Assembly: GCA_026929865.2 (NCBI GenBank)
Contig: CM049400.1
Location: 17,678,501 to 17,742,500 of the forward strand
Reading direction: 5' to 3'
Length of the DNA stretch: 64,000 nt
Source of the DNA: Hyperoplus lanceolatus
Taxonomy: Eukaryota; Chordata; Actinopteri; Uranoscopiformes; Ammodytidae
The first letter of the stretch is position 1; each line of letters starts with the position of its first letter. A model generated the notes under the pieces. It did not search any database and was not told where the DNA came from. It saw only the letters and a list, made by a program, of their open reading frames with translations. Shown here in pieces: positions 10,218 through 21,847 of this stretch. Position numbers and translations under genes: made by a program.

Positions 10218-12175
10218 TGTGTCATGATGTAGCATATTGTGTAGTCCTTACACAGTCAATACACAGCCCTATAGCTGTGAGTATCGGACACTAACAGGAC
10301 AGATATTTTGAGCTGACACCCCTTCCTTATTGAGCTACAGCAGGTGGACACAATAAGGGAAAGGCCTCAGCTATGTAGTGCTATGCCATGCCATGCACTA
10401 CAATTGCAGTGCAACTACACCACCTTTGTAAGGCTTATTATGTCCTATTTTTATTCAGATGGTGTCACCTTTTTTATGGCTGATATTTTGGTATGTCATA
10501 GCAGAAAAGGCACAGGTGTATTTTGTATTTCTGGCTCCCTGACATGTTTTATGGGGACACTCAAATGGAATTAAGCCATCATTAGGGTTATGGGTATTGT
10601 GCAGTTCATGCTATGAATTCTATAAGAAAAAAGGTCAATTGTAATACATTTTAAGAATACTGTATAGTGTAATATTTTGCTCTCTGCGTGCCTCCTATAG
10701 GCTACATACAATACAGTTTAAATTTGATAATGATAACATTTAAGGAAGGGCTGTTGGATTGAATTGCATTGTTGACTTCATTGTGTATTGGACTAGGTGT
10801 GATACAGGAGGAACTGAAGATGAGCTTTCTCACACACTGCACCGGTCAGGAGGATGGTGAGGAGCGGGAACATATCGACCACTGGAAGGCTCAGTATTGA
10901 CGGGCGGATGGATTTCAGGAAGTGACCTTGGCTAACTTAGACGAGAACCTGACCAGAGCCTGGCTCGTTTTCCCACACAGAGTACATCTCTGGCACCACC
11001 GCCTTAAAACACACTTTGGGGCTGTATCATTTTTGAGAGGCAAACATGTACAGTAGTTCACCGGATCTATCTTCAAGTCATTGTAGACAGAGAGAATAGG
11101 TCATCATTGTAGTCGTACTGAAAATGCTGTCAGGAATTTGGTAATGGCAGTGTGTCACAACTCAACTGTGGGACTCAAAAAAGGTATAGATATATAAAAA
11201 ATATATCTTACAACAAGACTCCCTAACAAAGGCTCTGTTCAAGTTCAAGTGTCCCAGAAAGCAATGATATATTTTGTCGTTGAGCCAGCATGAACATCAC
11301 CAGGACCCTGAAACTTAAACCGCTAAATCAAATTATCATTCATTGAATTACGTAGGCCTGTATTTCTCCTCTTGTGACACTTAAAAATGTCTCCTTCGTC
11401 TTAAGGATTTAGACTGTTGTAATTTTGACTGCATTTATTTATCTAGATGATATTGTATTGAGGACTTGAGTGAAACATTGAGCAAGATCCATTTTTCACT
11501 AAAATAAAGAATAGACCATATTTTTTTTAGATTGTTATGTGTATCACATGTGTATGATTGTAAATTAATTCATCATCAATTCAAGATTGTTGTAAGGAGG
11601 ACCTCGGCTTCGGGAAGAATAGCTGTTGCAATGCAGGGGCTAATGAGGATCCGGAAAAAAGCAATCAAACAAAGATCTCTACTTGAGCATTAAAACTGGG
11701 ACTTCGATGTAGTCTAGTTGTTGTTTCTGCACAAAGCTGCAGGACGATGTAAACAAAGATCCCACATCGCTCCCGTGTGGCTGTTAATGGTATTACATGA
11801 GTTCTGACACAGTCCACCAGCTCCACGCCAATCATCACTGTAACTCCGCCTATTAGTGATCTGATTGGAGGCAAGCAGGGCGCTCGAGCGTCAGCAAGCC
11901 AATCACGTGGCTCTGCCTCTTGTTAACAGGGCTCCTGCTCTGAATGCCCTTTCCGTCACCTGTGTGCGCGACTGTTATTTATAGAAGTCTGAGGATGCGG
12001 AGTGGATCATAGGCGAGGGAACGAGGGACGGAGGGGGTGAGAGAAAAATAAGTAAAGAGAGGAGAGGGGGATATGACAACGTCTTGGTCTATTGGTATGC
12101 GAGAGAAATGCTGACAGGAAAAGGGCTGCCTTTTTTTCTGAAAATGGCTAAATATTGACCCAATCTTTGCAAACC

Positions 12176-13860
12176 ATAGACATTATAAAGGATAGACGCT
12201 GCATTGGGCGTTGAGCGCGAGAAATGCGGGCGCCATCTTGGACCGGTCACACGTTCCACTCAGTGTAGTCTGTTTGGCAGGTGGAATGAACTGTCAGCGC
12301 ATGTAATTAATCATATCTCATTAAATACCAAACTGATTTTCACGTGGTTTTCTTTGCTGCAAAGATCATACATGTAGCTAAGATATAGGGCACAAGTTTC
12401 GACGTGTTTTAATATTCATAGTGGGCTTAACAGTCATAGAAGATTCTGATATGATATAATAACCAGACGTCCGAGTCACACACTTCGTCCGGGAGGAGAT
12501 TGAAACGAAGGATGTGTTTCTGCTTGGGGAACATATTGAGGAGACAGTTTGGCATCGACAACCACCATTCCAACTTGTTGTCATTGGTTGTGTCTGTCTC
12601 ACAAATTAAGGCTGCACCACATTGCCAAACTCGCCTCGCTTGAATTTCTCTTCGGAGTAAAATGCGATTGTAAGGATGGTTAACTTTATTTCATGCATTT
12701 GAGTATTATTGTTTGCTGTTGTTGTTTGATTTTCCCCTAATTTAATACTTTTAATTGCTGTGGTTTTGTATTGAATGTGTTTTAAATGTACCGCGCTGCA
12801 AGGCACGCATTGATTTCCTGTCTGTGTCTGAGTAACCAACTCGAGACTAGACTGAACTTGGTATTCCCCCCTAGTATAGAACATTGGACAACCAAGCAGA
12901 CTTTGCTTTAAAAAATCCCGTCCTCTTTTAAGAGGCAATTGCCTAACAAGCTTGTGTTTTAAATTAGAGAAATAAAACATATTTTTACATGAACACTCAT
13001 GTTGTCCTTCTCTTTTAATGAGATATTATATACACTGGTTTTTATTTATAGGCTATTTAATGCCTTCATAGGAAACATCCACCCTTCATATGTACCATGC
13101 TCGACTACTCCTCCTAAATTGCCCCGAGCTAACTCCAGTTTAGGAATAACTGCCTTTTCGTGTAGTGCCCCTAATTCAAGGAATGCTGCAGAGCAACTTG
13201 ACAGCTCTTCCTACTCTTGGTTTATTTGAATCTATGATTTCTGAATTTTACACATCTGACTGTAACTGTTTTAGCTGAATTCATTGTTCATTTAGTATTT
13301 TATTTTTGCTCTTGTTTTGTATTTTGTATAGGCCTACTTTATTTAAATTAATATATTTTATCCTATTTTATTTCTGTTCTGTTTATGTTATCCCTGTGAT
13401 TGTCTTTATTGTGTATGCTCGTCACTGTAAATGAATAAATATATTTATATATAGCCTAATCATATAGGCCTATTGTTAACTTATTAAAATAGCTGACTTT
13501 ACTGCCCCTATCTGTTTCTGCTTCCCTTTTCGGGGGATGTTCCTCGTTTTGATCTCGGACGTCTGGTTACTTATATCATATCAGAATATTCTATGACTGT
13601 TAAGTCCACTATGAATATTAAAGCGCATCGAAACATGTGCCCTGTATCATAGCTACATGTATGAGCTTTGCAGCAAAGAAAACCGCGTGAAAATCAGTTT
13701 GGTATTTAATGAGATTTGATTAATTACATGCGCTGACTGTTCATTGCACCTGTCAAACAGACTGCACCGAGTGGAACGTGTGACCGGTCCAAGATGGCGC
13801 CCGCATTTCTCGTTAGGGCCAATAGGCAGTAGCGGCCAACGCGGCATCTGTCTGAGTGAT
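12176..13860. mobile_element. DNA element with terminal inverted repeats of about 300 bp
   Basis: The left arm (about 12186-12476) and right arm (about 13550-13855) are inverted copies. Both contain the GAAATGCGGGCGCCATCTTGG block, a TTTGCTGCAAAG/CTTTGCAGCAAAG block, and a block running from AATATTCATAGTGG to CCAGACGTCCGAG. The arms diverge by substitutions and small indels. About 1 kb lies between them with no intact transposase. Target duplication and superfamily are unclear. A remnant that looks like a LINE C-terminus lies inside. Confidence 0.7.
12990..13230 (+). pseudogene. Possible non-LTR retrotransposon C-terminal scrap
   Basis: The open frame at 12999-13229 contains LPRANSSLGITAFSCSAPNSRNAAEQL. 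Its pattern, with a short basic stretch followed by G-x-x-AFS-x-x-AP-x-x-WN, is like the end of many L2/CR1/R1-type ORF2 proteins, with the Trp replaced. No reverse transcriptase core lies upstream, so this would be a short dead-on-arrival fragment. A chance match is possible. Confidence 0.35.
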
Positions 13861-13867
13861 GAGTTCC

Positions 13868-14189
13868 TTAAAGGGACACTGTGTAACATTTTAAGTAATG
13901 TATTAGCTAAAATCAATATCCTCATTCATAAATATGTCCTCATTGGTGTAAAATCACCTCTGCCAATAATCTGAATTATCCTCCTGAGCGGAGAATTACA
14001 AATATTAATATTACATTTTGTACATTGAGCAGGCAGGTCTTATGGAGGCATCCATGTTTTTGGAATGTCATCAGGTGCATTGTTTAGAATTTAGAATTGT
14101 TCTTATTGTTCAAAAGGGGTGGGGTTACCCAGGGAGCGTTGCATTCTAGAACTTTCTTGATGATGTCATATTACACAGTGCTCCTTTAA
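13868..14189. mobile_element. TTAA-flanked MITE (piggyBac-like)
   Basis: TTAA occurs at 13868-13871 and 14186-14189. Just inside, AGGGACACTGTGTAA and the complement of TTACACAGTGCTCCT match at 13 of 15 positions. TTAA targets are typical of piggyBac. The element is 322 bp, has no coding capacity, and begins within about 10 bp of the long-TIR element to its left. Confidence 0.75.
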
Positions 14190-14417
14190 AAAGGAAAATT
14201 AAGAAAAAATAAAATAGAAGAGGGGATGGCAGAAGAATAAAGGTATAGCCTATTTAAAGCTGCACAGAGCTAATTGGTCAAGTTATGAGTTTTAGGCAAG
14301 GGGGCAAATGACAAATGATGTGATTAAACACCAAAATAGAACCGCTAGGCTATATTAAATAATTTCGAAGGATAAAGATCAATGTGTTATCACTTTACAT
14401 TATAAATGTATCATTAT

Positions 14418-14689
14418 TAGGGCTGTCAAGCGATTAAAAAAATTAATCTAATTAATTACAGGCTCTGTGATTAATTAATCTAAATTAATCACATACTTTT
14501 ATGACACTTTTATACCTGTTTATAAACAGCTGTATAGCCTGCTAGTCTCTCTCTCTCTCCGTCTCTCGTAACTTCTGTCTCCACAACAGACGGCGCTGCA
14601 CTGCCACAGATGCTTATGCCGATTCATTCACCATCGTCGTACTCGCAGGCAAAAATATTGAGAGACACACACACGCACGCACACGCACG

Positions 14690-14784
<95 letters not shown>

Positions 14785-15174
14785 ACGCGGACGACGAGAC
14801 AGCTTGCAAACAAAATTGAGACACGGGGAGAACGATTGAGAGATACTGTTTTGAACCTAGGCTACATTGTTGCACCCACTAAATCAATAATGCACAGACA
14901 CTGGCTGCGGAGAATAAAGTAAGATGTCTTCCTACCTTCATGCTTATTAAACCGTCTATAGAGCCCTCGGCCCCCTGCTTCTCTCTTTACTTTTCTCCCT
15001 TTCACCCGCGCGGGCTGTGTCTGCTTGAGGTGCAGCTCGGTGCAGCTACGCACCACTTTTGCACCGGGTCAAAGGGCATTATAGAAGTGCGATTAATCTG
15101 CGTTAATTTTTTTAATCGCGTTAATTTTTCTGTGATTAATTAATCGAAATTAACGCGTTAATTTGACAGCCCTA
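14418..15174. mobile_element. hAT-type MITE with perfect 8-bp duplication
   Basis: The ends read TAGGGCTGTCAA and TTGACAGCCCTA. Sub-terminal AATTAATC/GATTAATT and CGCGTTAAT motifs are typical of a fish hAT MITE. The 8-bp ATCATTAT is present on both sides (14410-14417 and 15175-15182). An AC microsatellite has expanded inside. Confidence 0.88.
14665..14780. repeat. (CA)n microsatellite inside a hAT MITE
   Basis: Imperfect ACGC/ACAC repeats from 14665 lead into a pure AC run to 14780. Confidence 0.96.
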
Positions 15175-16449
15175 ATCATTATACATTAAGTGCTGCAACT
15201 AAGAAACTGTTAATTAGCCTATGTTTTGACCCAATGCTTAGTTAAATAGTCATAAAATAAAGAAAATTGCTTGTCACATTTTTTTAGAGCTCAATGTGTC
15301 AATGTGAAGACGCCTTGTTTTGTTCGAACAACAGTCCAAAACCTAATAATTTTTGATTGACAATTACATACAACGGAGAGAAGCAGCAAATCCCACCTTT
15401 AGATAAACTGAAAACAGCAACCATGCTTGAACCTTAAAGGGTAATCTTACTAACAGTTGGAAGTAGCCTACATTTTCTCTTAATTATTGAATCAACACAG
15501 AGTGCATGCTAAAGTGTCATACAAAAAAAGCGGGATTAGTTAGGCAGAAGTGCAAACTGTTAAAAATAGAGAATTTTGTATCCACAGTTACTCACAAAAT
15601 GTCAGCAGGTCATCGATAACTGCAGACTTTCGGTCAGGTAAAGACATAAAACACTGTTCATTCTGCCTGTGCCCAGTTGCTGTCTGCGAACAAGCAGAGC
15701 AGTGCAGCTGATAGTAGCCTATATAATATCATCATTTAGCCACCGATACATTGGTCATTATTACTGTAACTGCCCAGCCTGCACAGGTTCACAGGGAGCG
15801 GGCAGTGCACATTTTGCCTTCCTGTTGAGATTTATCGCCTAAAGTTCCTTTTCCCAGGGTTTTGTTTGATAGGTTCATTCTATTATTCTATTAAAAAATG
15901 TTAGGCAAAGACATGGCCATAATAACTGGTGCAGATGTTGACCCCTGCATCCTACTCGCCTATCTCTGTGCATTGTGTTGTGTCAGAGTTCAATAAAAAG
16001 CACAGTGGCATACAGCAGAATGTACATGGCAGTTTAATTTAAAACCACACTACTCTGCCAGAGTAGGCCTAGGTCTAATTCTCCCTGGCCCCAAGCTTTC
16101 TGTGTGGCTATTTAGTTTGAGATCATGCAGTCATTTTGTTTGTGGTCAATAAAGCAATGTTTACTTGTGACCCTTTTTATAACATGTTATGAATTTTTCC
16201 AACACTGACTTGTCTCATTGTTGGATAACTAGAGGCCTGAATTATATAGGCTAACCTACTACCAAAACTGCAAGAAGACTGAATTGTAGCCTAGTAAATG
16301 TGCTATTAGGCTACAGGCTATTCTATGGTGTATAGAGCAGCTGAAACAATGTGCTACTTAAAGTTTCTAGTATTTTGTAGTTGAAGTTCATTCAACAAGA
16401 ATCATATTTTGTTGACTTGCTCACTGCACATCCCATTGCATCCATGTTC
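15175..16449. other. Upstream intergenic DNA, nothing recognised
   Basis: AT-rich DNA between the hAT MITE and the mob2 promoter. I see no exon or repeat family. It may hold distal regulatory sequence but no particular site can be supported. Confidence 0.45.
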
Positions 16450-17072
16450 ACACACAGCAGCCCTGCCGTGACACGAATTTGACGCACAGCAGAGACTGAG
16501 TGGGTCGGGTCTGTGTTTACTTCCGGACTCCAATTTAGACTTCGCTCAGACAGCAGCAGCTCCAGTGGAGGTTCAGACTGTCAGCTTGCACGGTAGCCAT
16601 ACAAGGCTTCATGACAGAGGTTACCGGGTTGACCAGCGGCATCGCAACACACGAGCCTCGCGCGGCGCTTCCGACCGCTCATCGGACAACGCGACTGCAG
16701 GCGGACGCTCACACACACCGCTGCCCTGCTCTCCTCCGCCCGCCTATCCTATCCTGCTCAAAGTCACTCAATGCTGCACCGCCGCTACCAGCTAACAGAG
16801 TGATCTGACTGTGTTACTGCCACTTCATGGTCCGTGCTAGCTGAAGAGGGATCAAAACAAGGACAATCGCTCAAAGTTTACGCGGCGTTCGTGTTTGACC
16901 AGCCAGGATCCAGCAGCGGCTGGAAGAGACAACGGGCCCCGGGGACAGCAACGGGACTCGGGGGCCAGGCAGCGAGGGTAGTGACTGGATAAACTAGGGG
17001 GTCGCCTCCAGCTCCTGGTGGATTTATCCCCGCTGCCAGCTAACGTTAGCAGCGCTAGCTCCAAACAGCGCC
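16450..17072 (+). promoter_or_regulatory. mob2: GC-rich promoter region and 5' leader of mob2
   Basis: GC and CpG content rise sharply here compared with both flanks and fall again in the following intron. An ETS-type motif ACTTCCGG lies at 16519-16526, but no TATA box is obvious, as in many CpG-type vertebrate promoters. The transcription start is not determinable. If the leader begins upstream of 16611 it carries short upstream reading frames, including a 65-codon one from ATG 16611 and a 5-codon one from ATG 16826. An in-frame stop (TAG, 16995-16997) lies upstream of the proposed start codon, which supports 17073 as the true initiator. Confidence 0.65.
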
Positions 17073-17089
17073 ATGGATTGGTTGATGGG
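17073..17089 (+). CDS. mob2: mob2 first coding exon (MDWLMG...), alternative start isoform
   Basis: The exon encodes MDWLM plus two bases of the next codon, followed by a consensus donor GTGAGT at 17090. MDWLMG is the amino terminus I remember for the vertebrate MOB2 isoform that continues into KSKAKPNGKK. MOB2 is a MOB-family adaptor that binds NDR (STK38-type) kinases and competes with MOB1, affecting cell morphology and growth signalling. The MOB fold itself is encoded by later exons, none visible here. The ATG has GCC immediately upstream and an in-frame stop at 16995. Six residues are little evidence alone, but start context, splice donor and GC-rich leader agree. Which fish paralogue this is cannot be told. 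Confidence 0.72.
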
Positions 17090-19915
17090 GTGAGTACAGA
17101 CAGCTAACTGTAGCTAGCCAGCTTTGCTCTCCTGTGTCAGGTCAGCGGCGCAGTGTTTCTCCGCACCGGGACTGATAGCGCCACAGCCAGCATTAGACAG
17201 GTGCACTGTCGCTGTTGGATACCGTTAATTGACCGCTTTAACACATTGAAGTAGCCAAACAGCAGGTAGCATGTTGCCCCAGCTTAGCCTAGCTCTACAA
17301 TGCTAGCTTGGTAGCAAAGGCTGGCAGCGGTCTCACCCTGCCGCGGTAAAGCAGCCTATATTACCCGGGGGCTAGGCGGTATTTTGGGGCATGTCTGTGT
17401 CCTGCAGCTATCTTGCCAACGATGGCAGCGCCCAGATTAGGTCGTGAGGGTATCTTTGTAGAGGCCAGTTTTTGCTGTGGAGGGAGCTTATTTATAGGAA
17501 TGATTAACACAGCAAACGGGGCTAACATTAGCTGCCTGTCAGTCTGGCTAACGGTTTTAGTTTATTTCCTTTGCAAGGTGCGCCGGTGGCCGCTTTTTTA
17601 GGAACTATCATTAGCAGTCATGCTAACTTAACGTCGCACAATGTGCTACATTTGGGTCACAACAGACGTTCCGCCGGTGTCAACGAGCTCACTGATGGAG
17701 AATAATACAGGCACCGCTGAGAAGGATAAATAAACACAATGTAGGCTAGATGTTGGTTGGTTGCACTGAGAAATTTCACTGAAACTCATAGTGCATGTTT
17801 CACTAGGTTCAGTGGTTTAAGGTGTTTGGAGCTTTGTGTAATTTTGGCCATAATAAAGCAGATGACACCTGACAGAAGTGATCTGACACCTGCTGTAGGC
17901 CTACTAACAAAGGGTCAAAGCCATGATCACTTTATTCAGGATTGACCCATGACATATATGTGTGACCTTGCCGACCTGTCTGCATTTCAACGACTCACTC
18001 TTCAATTTACTTATCCATTTGCTGTTCAAACCTAAAGGCTCTCTACATTGTTTTGGTCAGGACCGCAAAGTTGTATTTGCCTTTAAGTAAAGTAGGACTC
18101 TAGTGAAGTGAAGTCGCAGTCCAAGATGTGTTGTTGCAACTTCTTTTCCCCTATGAACACATTTCCATGCACTTTGGTAGAAGCTTTCATTCTAAGCACA
18201 GTGGAGATCAGATATCTCTCCAGACAAGAGGACATCAGGTCTTTTGCATATCACAGAGAGTGTTTGGCGTCGCACAGCAAGGTGTGTCTCTGCGGGGCTA
18301 TTCTTTCTGCAGGCTGGTTATCAGGTTGTCTGGCTTGCCGGCTGGCCGCAAAACTATGCGTTTAGATCAGGGCTGAGCAAGGGTGGAGGGGTGTTTTTTT
18401 TTTCCCACGTAGTGACATTTTGGCTGACAGATAAAGAAGCAGTCCCCCCCAGTGGCCCCCAACCACCATACCAGTGTTGTTCACTAACTTTAATAACGTC
18501 TACATAGGATGTGGTTGTAGGTTAGTTAGCAGAATATATGTGAGAAAACGCTTGTCAGTCTCCAATGCAATTTGACAATGTTGGTTGCGGAAGGCGCCAC
18601 CTCATAGCTTATTTGTGAAACTGTTGACATTGCCATAACAACTGAACTGTGTGTAAGGTGAAGGAACAATGGGACTGCTTGGTACAACATCTATGTGTCC
18701 TGGCCTTTACAAACAAGTTTGAGTTATTATAATTTTTTTATTGGAAGATCATGTTGTAATTGGTTTATCATGCAGTTTCTCTCTGCTTGGCTTATTTCAA
18801 ATAGAGAATGCTGAGGTGTCATAATCGCAGAACACACACATAGGCCTATGTGCACTTGCAACAAGAAAGAATGGGAAGCAGCAGATGAAGTAGCAGCAGC
18901 TTCCTTGTGGTTTTTATTCCTCCTGCCTCTTACAGTTGTTTTCCTAATTATTCATTAACTGCTTCTTGCGTTGACATGTCTCAGGTTGCATAAGTCCTCC
19001 AGGTTGTGAAAGGGAATTACAGGTCTTTACCTCCTCTTCCTTCTCCACCTCCTGTCACGTGCATGAAAATAATTATATTTTTCTTGTTTCAACGGTTGCT
19101 TGCTGTGGTCATAAGTTAACCAAACTGGTTTTTTGCTTAGTGATCTCTTAGGAATTCAGAAGAAACACCCATGCCACGACTGTCTTGATGTTAGTACCGG
19201 AGGTGAGCAAAGGGAAGAACCACAAACAGTGTGGGTTTAGGAATTAATTTGGACGTAGGTAGCTGCTAGATACACATTTTTGAATAAGACATTGTGTCAT
19301 GTTCTTAATATCCTCATAGGATAGTGATACCTATTTATGAACTAAATGTTTCATTTATGACAACTGAAGTATAGTGTACTATACGCTGTTACTGCCAGCT
19401 GTATTATTGGCTGCAAATAGTGACGACTGATGGCATTTCTGCACGTTGCACTTTGTGTGTTCGCCTGCGTGTTAAAGCCGCACGTATCCTCCTGTTTATA
19501 AAGGTATGCATGTGAGCTGAATGCATCGGGGGGATGCGCGTGTGCGGCCTGCGTCACCCGACGAGCGTAGTCCATGAATGAGTTAACCAAGCGTGTAATC
19601 ACTATGAATACAGACCCAGGGTGAAGGACGCCACCACGGCCCAGCACCGATGGAGGGAGGAAGTCAGGAGAGAGAGGATGGATGGAAGAAAGAAAAGAGA
19701 GATGGAGCGGTGAAAGCAGCTGATTTGGGGAGAGGTGTACAGATGGAGAGAGGGAGGGAGAGAGGGAGCGAGAGAGTAAGTCAGGAAGTAAGAAGTGTCA
19801 CAGCCCGGCTCAAGGAACTAAGAGGTGCATGAATATCAGTAATCAGTAATGGGTGCTGTGTCTGTGTGAGTGAAGAATGTAATGTATGTGCAAAACAAAA
19901 CTAACTAAGCAAATC

Positions 19916-19954
19916 CAATCCAAACCAAACCAAACCAAACCAAACCAAACCAAA
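19916..19954. repeat. (CAAAC)n pentamer tandem repeat
   Basis: About six to seven copies of a CCAAA/CCAAT-type pentamer, degenerate at the left edge. Confidence 0.9.
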
Positions 19955-20004
19955 ACATCAAGGAAGGGAGCGACAAAGTGGCTCAGTCCTAAACCCAATC
20001 CCAA

Positions 20005-20960
20005 ATGACTCCCTAGGCACTCCCACTCCGTGGGCAAGTGTCACTCGCTGTGGAGTCACCCTCGCGGCTGTGGAGTGCCACTCAATCATTAAGGGCGAGG
20101 GTATAACAACGGCGCGGCTTTGGCAAGCCCTCGCCTTTGTCAGACGGAAACAGGAAGTTTGTTCAGTCTTTATTTCTCACCATTAAATAAAATTCCACCG
20201 CATTTATATTTTAAGCACTAATATATACATTCGGTAACGATAAGAACCTTGTATTTGTTTAGGCCTGTTTTGCTTGTCACTTCACCTACAAGTCCAAGTT
20301 ATCTTATGCTTAACCTGCACACAGAACATTTCAGAAAGGATATTGATGATAATCTTATACAAAGCATCTCTTTATTCTACTTTCATAATAATATACGCAT
20401 GTGAGGATAACATGTAGTAATGAATAAAAGCAAACTCACTCCCATTCTTCTTTGGCTGCATAGTTTCTTTTTTGTAAAACATTTTCTAACTGCATATTCT
20501 AATTTTTACCAGCTCAGTATGTAGTGGAAAAACAGGTGGGTGTTAGATCCGCTGTTTAATTATCCTTTTAGTTTACATGCACAGCAGCATATAAAACCAG
20601 GGAAAATAACAAGTGTGCTAAGGCATTTAGGCCTATTCCACTTGTCATGATATGTTAATCTGCCATTACGACCCGCGAATCGCGTCAGTTAATTAGAGAA
20701 CGTTTCATTTATAATTCGGGAAACAAACTCCATGGAACTCTCATTTGTAAGTTGGCTCTTCCATTCCGGACATAATTGATTGGCGGACACCTGTGTCAAA
20801 CGTAGGGCTAAGCCACCATCGATGCAGACTCGGTGATCAAGGGCTTTATAACCCACTGGTGGTTTGGGACGGCACTCAATATGCACGGGCCCTCCCCGCG
20901 AACGCGCAAACGGAGGGATAGTGGATAGGGATAGGGTGTAGGGGGTGGATCTAGATTGGG
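20005..20960. mobile_element. Possible decayed MITE-like element
   Basis: The left end (AACCCAATCCCAAATGACTC) and the complement of the right end (GCCCAATCTAGATCCACCCC) are loosely similar and C-rich. GC-rich flanks enclose an AT-rich core, as in some fish MITEs whose ends contain CCCAAT. No target duplication is clear. Confidence 0.3.
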
Positions 20961-21222
20961 CTCTACAGTTTATATAGCTGAGGAGATCAGCCAGCATGGG
21001 TGTTTGAGATTAGTAATCATCTCCTGGAAGCCTGCCAATCAGGAGGTGCCAGGAGCTGTCACAGAAGCGTGATGAATGAACGAAACCAGGCTGATGAGGG
21101 GAAAGGCAGAGTGATTGGGGCGGTTGCTTTATGGCCGACAATCGAGGAAGAGAAGGATTGAGGAAGGGCCTATGAATGTGTTTGATGGAATGGTTGATTA
21201 GAGAGGAAGAATAAGAAAAAAG

Positions 21223-21247
21223 CGTGTGTGTGTGTGTGTGTGTGTGT
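21223..21247. repeat. (GT)n microsatellite
   Basis: Pure GT run of about 25 bp. Confidence 0.93.
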
Positions 21248-21596
21248 ACATGGAATCAAATGGAAATCTGTAGCAGATGACTAGTGCATGAAGGCCTAGA
21301 GATAAAGAGACAATGCTGTGAGGGTGTGCGGTGTCGTGTGTGACAGATACATTCACGAGAAGAGCATTTATTTTTTTGTGCGGTTTCAAAGCTACAAATA
21401 ACACCTCTCTTCAAATTAGAGTTTGTGAATGCCTAAATATGTCAGCAAAAAAATTGTGTATTTCATTCTCTGCTCAGCCTATCTGCGTGCTTTATTTTTT
21501 TTTATTACAGACTGAGAGCATTATTCCAGACGCCTTAATGTGTCTTTTCCCGCCGGGTGAAACGAGCAGGCTTTGACAGATGTTTAATCCCCCCCC

Positions 21597-21597
21597 A

Positions 21598-21632
<35 letters not shown>
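21597..21632. repeat. (CA)n microsatellite
   Basis: CA run preceded by a C tract. Confidence 0.94.
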
Positions 21633-21633
<1 letters not shown>

Positions 21634-21803
21634 AACCCATTCCGCGCTTTTGAGCGATGGATTGGTAATGCTAAACGTAGAGCGAGCAATGGAAACTACA
21701 GCGGCTTTTAAGTGGTGCATCTGCTTATGGCTGTCTGACCTGAGCAAGAGTACGATTTAATGTACACTTAGCTCGCGCCGCATCACCTGCGACTTAATGG
21801 TAT

Positions 21804-21847
21804 GCATTACTCCAACGATGCATTACCCTGCATCGTGGGAGTAATGC
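21804..21847. repeat. Small stem-loop
   Basis: Arms at 21804-21822 and 21829-21847 pair along 19 bp with one mismatch around the loop TTACCC. It is too short for a typical pre-miRNA. Confidence 0.8.

Larger units (their letters stand above)
6947..12175. other. Intergenic DNA without recognisable genes
   Basis: I find no convincing exon. The stretch holds microsatellites at 7429-7456, 7654-7691 and 9032-9090 and a decayed MITE near 9842-10217. The segment 11885-12000 has a CCAATCACGTGG motif and a TATTTATAG motif and is mildly promoter-like, but no exon follows that I can recognise. Confidence 0.5.

Noticed and set aside
11880-12100. A second host promoter (CCAATCACGTGG, TATTTATAG)
   Set aside because: Motifs are suggestive, but no start codon with donor or other exon signal follows that I can support.
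19650-19832. 60-codon charged frame
   Set aside because: It is a translation of a purine-rich low-complexity stretch.
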